Made by a program: the position numbers and the translations under genes | The notes under the pieces: generated by a model | The model's input: the letters and a program-made list of their open reading frames with translations, nothing else | Database searches by the model: none | Told to the model about the DNA's origin: nothing | Assembly (NCBI GenBank): GCA_946479025.1 | Contig: CAMLDM010000030.1 | Span: forward strand, 1-9,754 | Reading direction: 5' to 3' | From: an uncultured Candidatus Saccharibacteria bacterium | Lineage (GTDB): Bacteria; Patescibacteria; Saccharimonadia; Saccharimonadales; CAMLKC01 | Length of the DNA stretch: 9,754 bases | Shown: positions 1 through 5,525 of the stretch, piece by piece | How the letters are laid out: each line of letters opens with the position of its first letter | Position numbering within the stretch: position 1 is the first letter of the stretch

Positions 1-92
1 GCCTCGGCCATTTCCACGTACGCTGTGTGCACGCCATGACCCTGGACAGTGATGTCGCTTTCCGACACCATATTAATACGAATTTTTTTCAT
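1..92 (-). CDS. Glycosyltransferase family 4-like protein, N-terminal fragment (runs off left edge)
   Basis: Only the first 30 codons are inside the window, read leftward from ATG at 92. They begin MKKIRINMVSESD and continue with a Q-G-H-G-V segment (residues 17-21), followed by a hydrophobic/acidic helix start. This matches the N-terminal beta strand plus glycine-rich loop of GT-B glycosyltransferases (group 1/family 4), which transfer sugars from nucleotide-sugar donors, typically to cell-envelope glycans or lipids. The wording resembles Saccharibacteria glycosyltransferases, but too little is present for certainty. The gene starts 5 bases after the stop of the alpha/beta hydrolase on the same strand. 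No good Shine-Dalgarno is present. A TGGTAAAAT motif ends 7 bases before the ATG and may be an extended -10 box. Confidence 0.5.
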   Translation of the reverse strand, partial: MKKIRINMVSESDITVQGHGVHTAYVEMAE

Positions 93-97
93 TGTTC

Positions 98-928
98 TTA
101 TTTTACCACGACATCTTTAATGAGACCCGCAACTCGTTCGGGTGACTCTATCGGCAAAAGGTGGCCACCTCGCAAAAAGACGGTTCTCGTATCCCCGAAA
201 ACCTCATCCATCTCGAGGCTGTCGCGTTGGCGCGCCGTCGTGTCGAACATACCGCACACCACCAGTGCTACTTTGCCATCGCCGGCATTACAGTAGGCGA
301 GACTGTCCAGCACAACGTCGACGAGGCTCGCCTGAAATACAATCTGTTCGAAGGTGGGGTGCGCCTGGCGGCCGACCCAGCGCACACGGCGCATAGCATC
401 GCGCGTACGGATTTTCGCAAGCGTCATGCCGCGCAGCAGCACGAACAGCCGAAAGTTGTAAATGTGCGCCCAAAAATGCGCCGAATTCATGATCATCTGC
501 GCATACGTCACGTACATGCCGCTCGGAGCAGGGACAGGATTAAGTAGAATAACTTTTTTATGCGCAAGATTTTTACTGCTCAGCACAGACGAACACCCAA
601 ACGAATGTGCGCACACCGCCGCGACCACTCCAATCTCGCGTTCGATCATTTCCAGCACCTCATCAAACCAATGCTGCAGTGCTTCGGCGTTCGGCAGAGG
701 AATACGACTACTTTTACCGTGGCCAGGCAGCTCGACAATAGCGATACGAAACGTTTCCGCCAGCTCGACGGCGAGAGGTACCATTCCCGTGTGATCGCCG
801 CTAATGCCGTGAACGAGCACGAGTAGCGGCTTGTCGCAAGGCGCACTACTCCACACGCTCGTTTTATGCGAACCATGTTTTAGCTGCGTACGTTTAAGCG
901 TCGCTTTTCTCCAGGCCGTATAATCCAT
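98..928 (-). CDS. Alpha/beta-fold hydrolase
   Basis: A 276-residue protein of the alpha/beta hydrolase superfamily, probably a soluble serine esterase/lipase-like enzyme; the substrate cannot be read from the sequence. Visible motifs in order: strand plus oxyanion-hole loop LVLVHGISG (residues 36-44), VELPGHGKS (65-73), nucleophile elbow A-H-S-F-G with Ser109, likely acid Asp229 in CGMFDT, and catalytic His256 in RGGHLLP. Thus the full Ser-Asp-His triad appears present. The first elbow glycine is Ala, a tolerated variant of GxSxG. Length is normal for the family. Residues 138-190 form a hydrophobic/basic cap region. The gene begins 12 bases after the pyrH stop on the same strand and is followed closely by the glycosyltransferase. 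ATG at 928 was chosen as the first in-frame start. The upstream region lacks a clear Shine-Dalgarno but has a TGATATAGT extended -10. Confidence 0.85.
   Translation of the reverse strand: MDYTAWRKATLKRTQLKHGSHKTSVWSSAPCDKPLLVLVHGISGDHTGMVPLAVELAETFRIAIVELPGHGKSSRIPLPNAEALQHWFDEVLEMIEREIGVVAAVCAHSFGCSSVLSSKNLAHKKVILLNPVPAPSGMYVTYAQMIMNSAHFWAHIYNFRLFVLLRGMTLAKIRTRDAMRRVRWVGRQAHPTFEQIVFQASLVDVVLDSLAYCNAGDGKVALVVCGMFDTTARQRDSLEMDEVFGDTRTVFLRGGHLLPIESPERVAGLIKDVVVK
100..108 (-). promoter_or_regulatory. Extended -10 promoter immediately upstream of the glycosyltransferase start
   Basis: On the minus strand the sequence is TGG-TAAAAT, then 7 bases, then ATG (92). The hexamer matches the -10 consensus at five of six positions and carries the TGn extension. 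Transcription would be expected to start at or next to the A of the ATG. The motif overlaps the last codons of the upstream hydrolase gene. This is inferred from the motif only, but the same arrangement recurs before four other genes in the window. Confidence 0.4.
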
Positions 929-934
929 ATGCTT

Positions 935-943
935 ACTATATCA
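935..943 (-). promoter_or_regulatory. Extended -10 promoter overlapping the pyrH stop codon
   Basis: Minus-strand TGA-TATAGT is followed by 6 bases and the hydrolase ATG at 928. The TGn element is itself the pyrH stop codon. Spacing predicts a transcript starting at the ATG, i.e. a leaderless mRNA. Motif-based only. Confidence 0.4.
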
Positions 944-1648
944 AGAATTGGCCGCAATCGTCGTGCCAATAGGCTCACCGGCAACAACCCGCGCGATGTT
1001 ATTTTCGTTCAGGAGGTCGAACACCACGATTGACTGGGCATGTTCGTAGGCAAGCGCGATCGCGGCCTTGTCCATGACGCGCACGTCCGGCTGCTCCACG
1101 GCCTGAAGCAGGGTGAGCTGATTAAACTTGACGGCATCCGGATTTTTGGCCGGGTCACTGTCGTAGACGCCATCGACTTTCGTTGCCTTCAAGATCGCGT
1201 CACAGTCAAGCTCCAGCGCCAAAGAAACCGCCGCCGTGTCAGTAGTAAGGTACGGACGGCCAATTCCACCCGCGACGATCACCACGCGCCCTTTTTCAAG
1301 ATGCGAAAGTGCGCGGCGATGCGTGAACTGGTCGATAAACTGATCGACCCGAACACTAGTGAGCGGCCGCGCGGGAAGTCCGTTGGCATTAAAAACGTCG
1401 GCCAGAGCCAACGCGTTCATCATAGTTGCCATCATGCCGATACTGTCGGCCGTTACGCGCTGGACGCCGCCGCCCGCAAGCTGCGCACCACGGGCATAAT
1501 TGCCGCCGCCGATCATTATCACGACTTCAGCGTTTTTTACTTTTTTGATTTCATTCGCGATCCATACCGCCCGCTCGGCATCGAATCCGCCGTCATATTT
1601 ACCTTGTAACTGTTCACCCGATAGTTTAAGAAGTACGCGTTTATACAT
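941..1648 (-). CDS. pyrH: UMP kinase (uridylate kinase)
   Basis: UMP kinase phosphorylates UMP to UDP with ATP in the cytoplasm, an essential pyrimidine nucleotide step. The 235-residue protein belongs to the amino-acid-kinase fold family. Motifs: N-terminal KLSGEQL (8-14), GGGNYARG (47-54, phosphate binding), ADSIGMMATMMNAL (67-80, the family's AD-x-x-GM-x-AT region), VVIVAGGIGRPYLTTDTAA (122-140), and KATKVDGVYDSDP (154-166). All major motifs are intact and the length is typical. Start: an in-frame ATG at 1669 would add seven residues (MVVYTIG), but ATG at 1648 gives MYKRVLLKLSGE, the usual UMP kinase N-terminus. A TATACT box lies 6 bases upstream of it, inside the longer version. First gene of the leftward block; the alpha/beta hydrolase follows after 12 bases. 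Confidence 0.95.
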   Translation of the reverse strand: MYKRVLLKLSGEQLQGKYDGGFDAERAVWIANEIKKVKNAEVVIMIGGGNYARGAQLAGGGVQRVTADSIGMMATMMNALALADVFNANGLPARPLTSVRVDQFIDQFTHRRALSHLEKGRVVIVAGGIGRPYLTTDTAAVSLALELDCDAILKATKVDGVYDSDPAKNPDAVKFNQLTLLQAVEQPDVRVMDKAAIALAYEHAQSIVVFDLLNENNIARVVAGEPIGTTIAANS

Positions 1649-1654
1649 GCCTAT

Positions 1655-1664
1655 AGTATACACA
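1655..1664 (-). promoter_or_regulatory. -10 promoter box directly upstream of pyrH
   Basis: Minus-strand TGTG-TATACT, then 6 bases, then ATG (1648). TATACT matches the -10 consensus at five of six positions; the TG lies one base further upstream than in the standard extended -10. No convincing -35 box is seen 16-18 bases upstream. A start of transcription at the ATG is predicted. Confidence 0.4.
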
Positions 1665-1759
1665 ACCAAACCAAGATGGAGTACCTATGAAGCACTACCC
1701 CCCGTCGACGCGCTGGACAGCACCGCGCGATCGGCACTGTAATCATTTCTATAGCGAAG

Positions 1760-1797
1760 CGCCGCCCGTTCCTCTGCAAGAGAGTACTTGGGCGGCG
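1760..1797 (-). other. GC-rich stem-loop downstream of the leftward membrane gene
   Basis: An 8-bp perfect GC-only stem (1760-1767 with 1790-1797, CGCCGCCC/GGGCGGCG) encloses a 22-base loop. It lies 13 bases after the stop of the leftward membrane-protein gene and about 110 bases before pyrH. It is placed where a terminator would be, but in the minus direction it is followed by CTTCGCTATAG rather than a U-run. It may therefore be an mRNA 3'-end stabiliser, a pause site or an atypical terminator. The rest of 1649-1809 shows no convincing gene. Confidence 0.45.
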
Positions 1798-1809
1798 AGT
1801 CCTGTCTTC

Positions 1810-2424
1810 CTACATATATCCGCTTGGCGTCCAACGGCGAAGCCGCCAGCCGTTTTTCCAAAGCGACAGGTTGTTCGTGTGAGCGTAAGCCCACTTGCGC
1901 TCAAGCTTCGCCTTCGGGGTAAAGTTGTCTGCCACCAGGCAACCGACCCACACCACGCCGGGGATACTGACGAGCAGTTTCGTGATGACACCTGCGCTCG
2001 TACCCCACATGGCGATGTAACTGGCGACGGCCAGGTAGGCATACCAGAAGTACAGAAAGTTATGGTACGCCTTGTTGGCAGAAACCATATACTCACTCCG
2101 GTATACCTTAGTGTCCATCCAGGTCAGCAGTACACATGCGATGGCTGCACCGAGCAACGTTGCCCAGTTTAGCCACACATTGATGGGGAAGCCACCATGC
2201 GGATAGGTTGATGCCATCGACGCGATGAAGATGGCCAAACACGGGTTACCGGGGAAGTACGCCCAGAACTGGAAGCGCAACGGGTTGAGCGGCGGCCAGT
2301 AGCTGGCGAACACAACTCCGAGGACCTGGGGGATGACGGGGCAGATCAGCAGACACGTGAAGAGCGTCCACCAGAACCCCTGACTCACCACCCAGTTGAG
2401 GGGAAGGAGGTAAGGACCGAACAT
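1810..2424 (-). CDS. Multi-pass membrane protein of unknown function
   Basis: A 204-residue protein that I do not recognise. Hydrophobic stretches suggest about four or five membrane spans, near residues 17-40, 61-72 (short), 84-103, 122-142 and 146-166. A basic soluble tail follows (about 170-200, KAKLERK ... WRLRRW), which by the positive-inside rule should face the cytoplasm. It is very rich in aromatics, with many Trp, Tyr and Phe near span edges, and has proline-rich turns (SYWPPLNPLRF, 41-51). There is no signal-peptide cleavage site and no known catalytic motif. Start: ATG at 2424 has a GAGAGG Shine-Dalgarno 6 bases upstream (2431-2436). It has its own strong promoter and is transcribed away from a second membrane-protein gene. 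Transport, small-molecule exchange or envelope functions are possible but not shown. Confidence 0.75.
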   Translation of the reverse strand: MFGPYLLPLNWVVSQGFWWTLFTCLLICPVIPQVLGVVFASYWPPLNPLRFQFWAYFPGNPCLAIFIASMASTYPHGGFPINVWLNWATLLGAAIACVLLTWMDTKVYRSEYMVSANKAYHNFLYFWYAYLAVASYIAMWGTSAGVITKLLVSIPGVVWVGCLVADNFTPKAKLERKWAYAHTNNLSLWKNGWRLRRWTPSGYM

Positions 2425-2448
2425 AGTGAACCTCTCACGATAGAAACG

Positions 2449-2465
2449 ACAGGGACAATCCCTGT
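2449..2465 (-). promoter_or_regulatory. Short hairpin in the 5' untranslated region of the leftward membrane gene
   Basis: ACAGGGA and TCCCTGT form a perfect 7-bp stem with a 3-base loop. It sits between the predicted transcription start (near 2476) and the Shine-Dalgarno, about 25 bases before the ATG. It could stabilise the mRNA 5' end, or act as a palindromic protein-binding site in DNA. No U-run follows, so it is not an intrinsic terminator. Confidence 0.4.
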
Positions 2466-2482
2466 GGCGGGATGTTTTTACA

Positions 2483-2510
2483 TTTATATAAATTTTCTAC
2501 CTTTTGTCAA
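2483..2510 (-). promoter_or_regulatory. Near-consensus sigma70-type promoter for the leftward membrane gene
   Basis: On the minus strand TTGACA (2510-2505, perfect -35) is followed by a 16-base spacer and TATAAA (2488-2483, -10). Predicted start of transcription is near 2476, giving a roughly 50-base leader before ATG 2424. This is one of the two best promoters in the window. Confidence 0.75.
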
Positions 2511-2534
2511 TAGTTACCAAAATTATCTATTGAC
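2506..2534. repeat. Inverted repeat spanning both divergent -35 boxes (possible operator)
   Basis: GTCAATAG (2506-2513) and CTATTGAC (2527-2534) are perfect 8-bp inverted copies separated by 13 AT-rich bases. Each copy contains most of one -35 box, so the two promoters are back-to-back mirror images with their centre near 2520. A dimeric regulator bound here would cover both -35 elements. Part of the symmetry is expected simply because both promoters have TTGAC, but the shared CTA before it goes beyond the -35 consensus. Confidence 0.5.
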
Positions 2535-2558
2535 TATCTTTATTGAAAGTTGTATAAT
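2530..2558 (+). promoter_or_regulatory. Near-consensus sigma70-type promoter for the rightward membrane gene
   Basis: TTGACT (2530-2535), a 17-base spacer, and a perfect TATAAT (2553-2558). Predicted start of transcription near 2565 gives a leader of about 35 bases carrying an AAAGGAG Shine-Dalgarno before ATG 2600. Confidence 0.8.
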
Positions 2559-2599
2559 ATGTTGTGTTAGTCAACCCATCGACTGAAAGGAGTGCCGCT

Positions 2600-3022
2600 A
2601 TGCGGCGCAGTTTCTCGGGGATGCTATCAATCCTTCGTTATGCAGCGGCCGCGTTCTTCGTCATGGGCGTGCTGCAGCAGCAGTGGCAGCCGGTCTTTTG
2701 GTTCTTCCTGCTGGCCTGGGCGTTCTTCATCGTTCAGATCAAGTGGGGCGTCCAAAGCTCCGATGCAGATCTGCGCCAGCTGCTCGACGGCGTGCAGTAC
2801 TCTCTGCCCACCACTGTTCTGGGAGTGTACTTCAGCTCCCACCACAACTGGTGGCTCGGCGGAAGCCTGTTCGGGTGCCTCGGCGTCACGCTCGTCCTCA
2901 TCCGCGTCCTCCGGCGCGTGAACAAGACGAACCCGCGACTCCGCTGGTATCTCGCATGGAGCTGGATCGTCCTGTGGCAGGGCGGGCTGGCCGGAGTGCT
3001 CGGCTGGCTGGCGTTCAGCTAG
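2600..3022 (+). CDS. Small multi-pass membrane protein of unknown function
   Basis: A 140-residue protein that I do not recognise. Spans are likely near residues 10-26, 29-46, 66-78 (weak), 83-101 and 114-137, with a basic loop (RVLRRVNKTNPRLR, about 99-112) that should be cytoplasmic. It is rich in Trp and Phe and carries a Q-Q-Q-W-Q-P turn between spans 1 and 2. No catalytic motif is visible. Start: an in-frame ATG at 2564 would add 12 residues, but it lies at the predicted transcription start. ATG at 2600 has an AAAGGAG Shine-Dalgarno (2586-2592) 7 bases upstream, so it is preferred. The gene appears monocistronic, with its own near-consensus promoter and a strong terminator. It is noticeably GC-rich compared with the nucleotide-metabolism genes to the right. 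Confidence 0.75.
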   Translation: MRRSFSGMLSILRYAAAAFFVMGVLQQQWQPVFWFFLLAWAFFIVQIKWGVQSSDADLRQLLDGVQYSLPTTVLGVYFSSHHNWWLGGSLFGCLGVTLVLIRVLRRVNKTNPRLRWYLAWSWIVLWQGGLAGVLGWLAFS

Positions 3023-3035
3023 GACGAAGGAAACA

Positions 3036-3074
3036 GGGACGGTCGCCGTGCGCGATCGTCCCGTTTTCTTTTTT
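3036..3074 (+). terminator. Rho-independent terminator after the rightward membrane gene
   Basis: An 11-bp stem (3036-3046 with 3052-3062; GGGACGGTCGC against GCGATCGTCCC, one G-U pair) closes a 5-base loop and is followed by GTTTTCTTTTTT. It begins 14 bases after the stop of the membrane-protein gene and ends just before the smpB promoter, so smpB is transcriptionally separated from that gene. Confidence 0.9.
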
Positions 3075-3089
3075 CAAGAGTTTTACATC

Positions 3090-3098
3090 TGTTACAAT
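3090..3098 (+). promoter_or_regulatory. Extended -10 promoter of smpB
   Basis: TGT-TACAAT ends 9 bases before ATG 3108, directly after the terminator T-run. The hexamer matches consensus at five of six positions and has the TGn extension; no good -35 is visible. Predicted leader is about 0-3 bases. The purine-rich AGAGAGGA before the ATG is too close to act as a normal Shine-Dalgarno. Confidence 0.55.
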
Positions 3099-3107
3099 AG
3101 AGAGGAT

Positions 3108-3584
3108 ATGGCTCAGAAAAAGAAAAAAACCGTCCAGCCAAAAGCCGTCCTCAACCGCAGGGCGCGCTTTGATTATGAGCTTGGCGACGAGATTGTAGCA
3201 GGCCTCGTACTCACAGGACCGGAAGTCCGCGCCGCACGCGACGGCCACGTTCAGCTGAAGGGTTCGTTTGTTACTATCCGAAATGGCGAGCTCTGGCTCA
3301 ACAATGCCAGCTTCAGCCTCAAGCTGAATCAGAAAGGCCAGGCTGGCGCGCGCGCCATCGACACCGAGCCGCGCAAACTCCTCGCCAGCCGCAAACAGAT
3401 TTCAACGCTGGAAGAGCGCAAAAAATCTGGCATGACCATTGTGCCGACGAAGCTACTCACTACGGGCAGATTCATCAAGCTCGTCATCGCGCTAGGAAAA
3501 GGAAAGAAGCGCTACGACAAACGCGAGACACTGAAACGCCGCGACCAGGAGCGCGAATCGCAGCGTGCCATGAAGCAATCTTAA
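3108..3584 (+). CDS. smpB: SsrA-binding protein SmpB
   Basis: SmpB binds tmRNA and delivers it to stalled ribosomes for trans-translation. The 158-residue protein has the usual length and fold signatures: NRRARFDYELGDEIVAGLVLTGPEV (N-terminal strands; GxVLTGxEV core at about 32-40), GELWLNNASFSL (61-72), RKLLASRKQI (85-94), then the long C-terminal half with KLVIALGKGKKRYDKRETLKRRD. The GKGKKxYDKRE segment and basic tail are the family's tmRNA/A-site-binding hallmark. The reading frame is open further upstream (GTG at 3048), but that start lies inside the terminator hairpin; ATG 3108 gives the canonical MAQKKKK start. It is followed after 17 bases by xthA. No tmRNA gene is visible in this window. 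Confidence 0.96.
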   Translation: MAQKKKKTVQPKAVLNRRARFDYELGDEIVAGLVLTGPEVRAARDGHVQLKGSFVTIRNGELWLNNASFSLKLNQKGQAGARAIDTEPRKLLASRKQISTLEERKKSGMTIVPTKLLTTGRFIKLVIALGKGKKRYDKRETLKRRDQERESQRAMKQS

Positions 3585-3585
3585 A

Positions 3586-3594
3586 TGTTATACT
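3586..3594 (+). promoter_or_regulatory. Extended -10 promoter of xthA
   Basis: TGT-TATACT lies between the smpB stop and xthA, ending 7 bases before ATG 3602. This predicts an additional, nearly leaderless transcript for xthA and the downstream nucleotide-repair genes, on top of read-through from smpB. AGGGAT lies too close to the ATG to be a standard Shine-Dalgarno. Confidence 0.5.
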
Positions 3595-3601
3595 AGGGAT
3601 A

Positions 3602-4393
3602 ATGAAGATATATTCTTGGAACGTCAACGGGATCCGAGCGGTAGAAAAGAAGGGCGCGCTTGCTGAATTTATCGCGAAGGAGCAGCCCGATATTCTTTGC
3701 CTGCAAGAAATAAAGGCGCACGAAACACAGCTTGATATAAAGTACCCAGAATACGAAAAATTCTGGAATTCCGCGGAGAAAAAAGGCTACTCCGGCACTT
3801 CGATCTGGACCAAAGTCCCGCCGATCAGCGTGTCGTACGGTCTGCCCGAAGGCATTATCAACGAGTACAAGCTCGACTCCGACAGCTACGGCAACCCGGC
3901 AAGCGAAGGCCGCGTGCTCACGCTCGAGTTCGAGAAATTCTATCTCGTTACCGTATACACCCCAAACAGCAAGGATGACCTCTCTAGGCTGGAGCTTCGT
4001 CACAAGCGATGGGATCCGGGCTTCTTAAAATACGTCTCTCATTACGCCGAGACCAAGCCGACTTTCTTCTGCGGCGACCTGAACGTCGCGCACACCGAGC
4101 TCGACCTCGCCAACCCAAAGCCGAACATCGGCAAGCATGGCTTTACCGATGAGGAGCGCGAGGGTTTCGACCGCATCCTTGAAGCTGGTTTTCACGACAC
4201 CTTCCGCATGTTCAACAAAGAAGGTGGTAATTACACTTGGTGGACACACTGGGCCAAGGCGCGCGAGCGAAACGTCGGCTGGCGTATCGACTATTTCCTG
4301 GCAAGCGAAAACGCCAAAGGTATGGTAAAAAACGCCCAGATCCATGCGCAGATTATGGGCTCCGACCATTGCCCGGTCAGCATTACGATTTAG
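3602..4393 (+). CDS. xthA: Exodeoxyribonuclease III / AP endonuclease (ExoA/APE1 type)
   Basis: This Mg-dependent enzyme cuts DNA 5' to abasic sites in base-excision repair and has 3' exonuclease/phosphodiesterase activity. The 263-residue protein carries every catalytic motif of the endonuclease/exonuclease/phosphatase family: WNVNG (Asn7), LQEIK (metal ligand Glu36), VYTPNS (Tyr119), GDLNVAH (Asp159, Asn161), NVGWRIDYFL (Asp230) and GSDHCP (Asp255, His256). The GDLNVAHTELDLANPK and NVGWRIDYF wording places it in the ExoA/human APE1 branch rather than the E. coli XthA branch. Length is normal. It heads a closely spaced gene row with nucleotide-pool cleaning enzymes, which fits oxidative or alkylation damage control. 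The next gene begins 8 bases after its stop, and TAGGAG doubles as stop and Shine-Dalgarno. Confidence 0.95.
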   Translation: MKIYSWNVNGIRAVEKKGALAEFIAKEQPDILCLQEIKAHETQLDIKYPEYEKFWNSAEKKGYSGTSIWTKVPPISVSYGLPEGIINEYKLDSDSYGNPASEGRVLTLEFEKFYLVTVYTPNSKDDLSRLELRHKRWDPGFLKYVSHYAETKPTFFCGDLNVAHTELDLANPKPNIGKHGFTDEEREGFDRILEAGFHDTFRMFNKEGGNYTWWTHWAKARERNVGWRIDYFLASENAKGMVKNAQIHAQIMGSDHCPVSITI

Positions 4394-4401
4394 GAGAAAT
4401 T

Positions 4402-4791
4402 ATGCCCGCGCCGAAGCAACAGAATGTCACGCTTGAAGAACTGAACCAGCGAATCTGGAGGCACTTAGAAGAGCGCGATTGGCACACGAACCCGTCGCGC
4501 GGCTTGGCGATTTCACTCGCACTTGAGGCAAATGAATTACTGGAGCATTACCAGTGGGGTGATGAGCCCGTTGGCGGAACAACAGGTGTCGCCGAAGAAC
4601 TTGCCGACGTACTGATTTACGCCATACAAATCGCCCAGCAAAATAATATCGATATTGCCGACGCCATTGAGCGCAAACTCGAAAAAGCTGCCAAAAAATA
4701 CCCAGCTGCAGATTTCAAAGGCAAAGATAAATCCGAGCAGCGGGAAAGCTGGATGAAAAACAAACTCGCGCATAAAAAGACGGGACTGTAA
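4402..4791 (+). CDS. MazG-like nucleotide pyrophosphohydrolase (dCTP pyrophosphatase-like)
   Basis: A 129-residue all-alpha NTP pyrophosphatase of the MazG/RS21-C6 (DCTPP1-like) type, expected to hydrolyse non-canonical or surplus (d)NTPs to NMP and pyrophosphate. The metal-binding pattern is visible: L-E-A-N-E-L-L-E (Glu42, Glu45, first E-x-x-E helix) and E-E-L-A-D-V-L-I-Y (Glu66, Asp69, second E-x-x-D helix). The N-terminal LNQRIWRHLEERDWH and C-terminal RKLEKAAKKYP segments are also typical. Start: ATG 4402 with GGAG 6-7 bases upstream; the frame is open to 4237, but that part overlaps xthA and lacks family character. The next gene starts 3 bases after its stop. Confidence 0.88.
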   Translation: MPAPKQQNVTLEELNQRIWRHLEERDWHTNPSRGLAISLALEANELLEHYQWGDEPVGGTTGVAEELADVLIYAIQIAQQNNIDIADAIERKLEKAAKKYPAADFKGKDKSEQRESWMKNKLAHKKTGL

Positions 4792-4794
4792 ATA

Positions 4795-5517
4795 ATGGTC
4801 AGCCCATCGATCGAAAAACGGCTGATAGTCGCGCACGAGAACGAAACAACGTACCGGCCGAATGATGAAATCTGCGCAAAGCTCAGCGAAAAAACGCTCG
4901 TTATGGTCGTTGGTCCGGTCGCGATTGGAAAAAGCTTCCTTATGAATCACGTCGCCGAGGCCGAGCCGGATTTCAGCCGCGTGTCGGTTTTTACCACGCG
5001 CGAGCACCGAAGCGACGATGAGCCAGGCATGTTTCACTGCATCCCGCACGACAACGAAAACCTCGACAAACTGCTCGGGAAAATCGAGCGAAGAGAGGTC
5101 GTGCAGTACGCCGTTCATCCCACAAGCGGGCGAATCTACGGTTCTGAAATCACCGATCACCCAAATATGTTCAATATGCTCCCGACGTTATCTAGCGTGG
5201 TCGAGCATTTGCGAAGTTTGCCGTTTAAAAACACTGTCGTTGTTGGCCTTGCGGCAGAACCGAGCGCATGGAAACAGCGAATCGACGAACGCTATCCGAC
5301 CGAAAGTGCCGAGCGCACCAAGCGACTGAAAGAGGCGGTCGCATCAATCGACTGGCTGCTTGAAAATTCATACGTCAAAATGATCGATAACACCTCGGAG
5401 AATCCGGCGACGGCTGTGCAATCCATCGTAAATATTGTAAAATATAACCAAGACGGAGATCCGACAGCGCGACGTTACGCCGAAGAAATGCGCAAGCTGG
5501 TCGCCACCGAGCTATAA
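4795..5517 (+). CDS. Guanylate-kinase-like P-loop protein (diverged)
   Basis: A 240-residue P-loop NTPase resembling guanylate kinase (GMP + ATP to GDP + ADP). Seen: Walker A G-P-V-A-I-G-K-S (40-47), then SVFTTREHRSDDEPG (64-78), which matches the family's TTRxxRxxExxG GMP-binding segment, then GRIYGS (112-117) matching the xxYGT segment, and a lid-like RYPTESAERTKRL (166-178). Differences from canonical Gmk: about 33 extra N-terminal residues before the P-loop, extra residues at the C-terminus, and Gln104 (EVVQYA) where the family usually has the guanine-contacting Glu. It could be a true guanylate kinase or a kinase for another, perhaps damaged, nucleotide. No clear Shine-Dalgarno; the ATG follows the previous stop by 3 bases, so translational coupling is likely. 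Confidence 0.7.
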   Translation: MVSPSIEKRLIVAHENETTYRPNDEICAKLSEKTLVMVVGPVAIGKSFLMNHVAEAEPDFSRVSVFTTREHRSDDEPGMFHCIPHDNENLDKLLGKIERREVVQYAVHPTSGRIYGSEITDHPNMFNMLPTLSSVVEHLRSLPFKNTVVVGLAAEPSAWKQRIDERYPTESAERTKRLKEAVASIDWLLENSYVKMIDNTSENPATAVQSIVNIVKYNQDGDPTARRYAEEMRKLVATEL

Positions 5518-5525
5518 GGAGGAGC

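Noticed and set aside
1040..1609. Long plus-strand reading frame opposite pyrH (189 codons)
   Set aside because: It lies entirely antisense to a clear UMP kinase, has no family character and no ribosome site; it is a shadow of codon bias.
1680..1746. Short minus-strand frame from ATG 1746 toward pyrH
   Set aside because: It has no Shine-Dalgarno and an Arg/Cys/Val-rich sequence without any pattern; it probably arises by chance.
3048..3107. Longer smpB start at GTG 3048
   Set aside because: The codon lies inside the intrinsic terminator hairpin and upstream of the smpB -10 box; the added residues are unlike SmpB.
3000..3610. A tmRNA gene next to smpB
   Set aside because: No tRNA-like acceptor ends or tag reading frame are visible; the space around smpB is occupied by a terminator and a promoter.
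4537..5160. Minus-strand reading frame of about 207 codons across the MazG-like and kinase-like genes
   Set aside because: It covers two recognisable plus-strand genes and has no recognisable motif or promoter.
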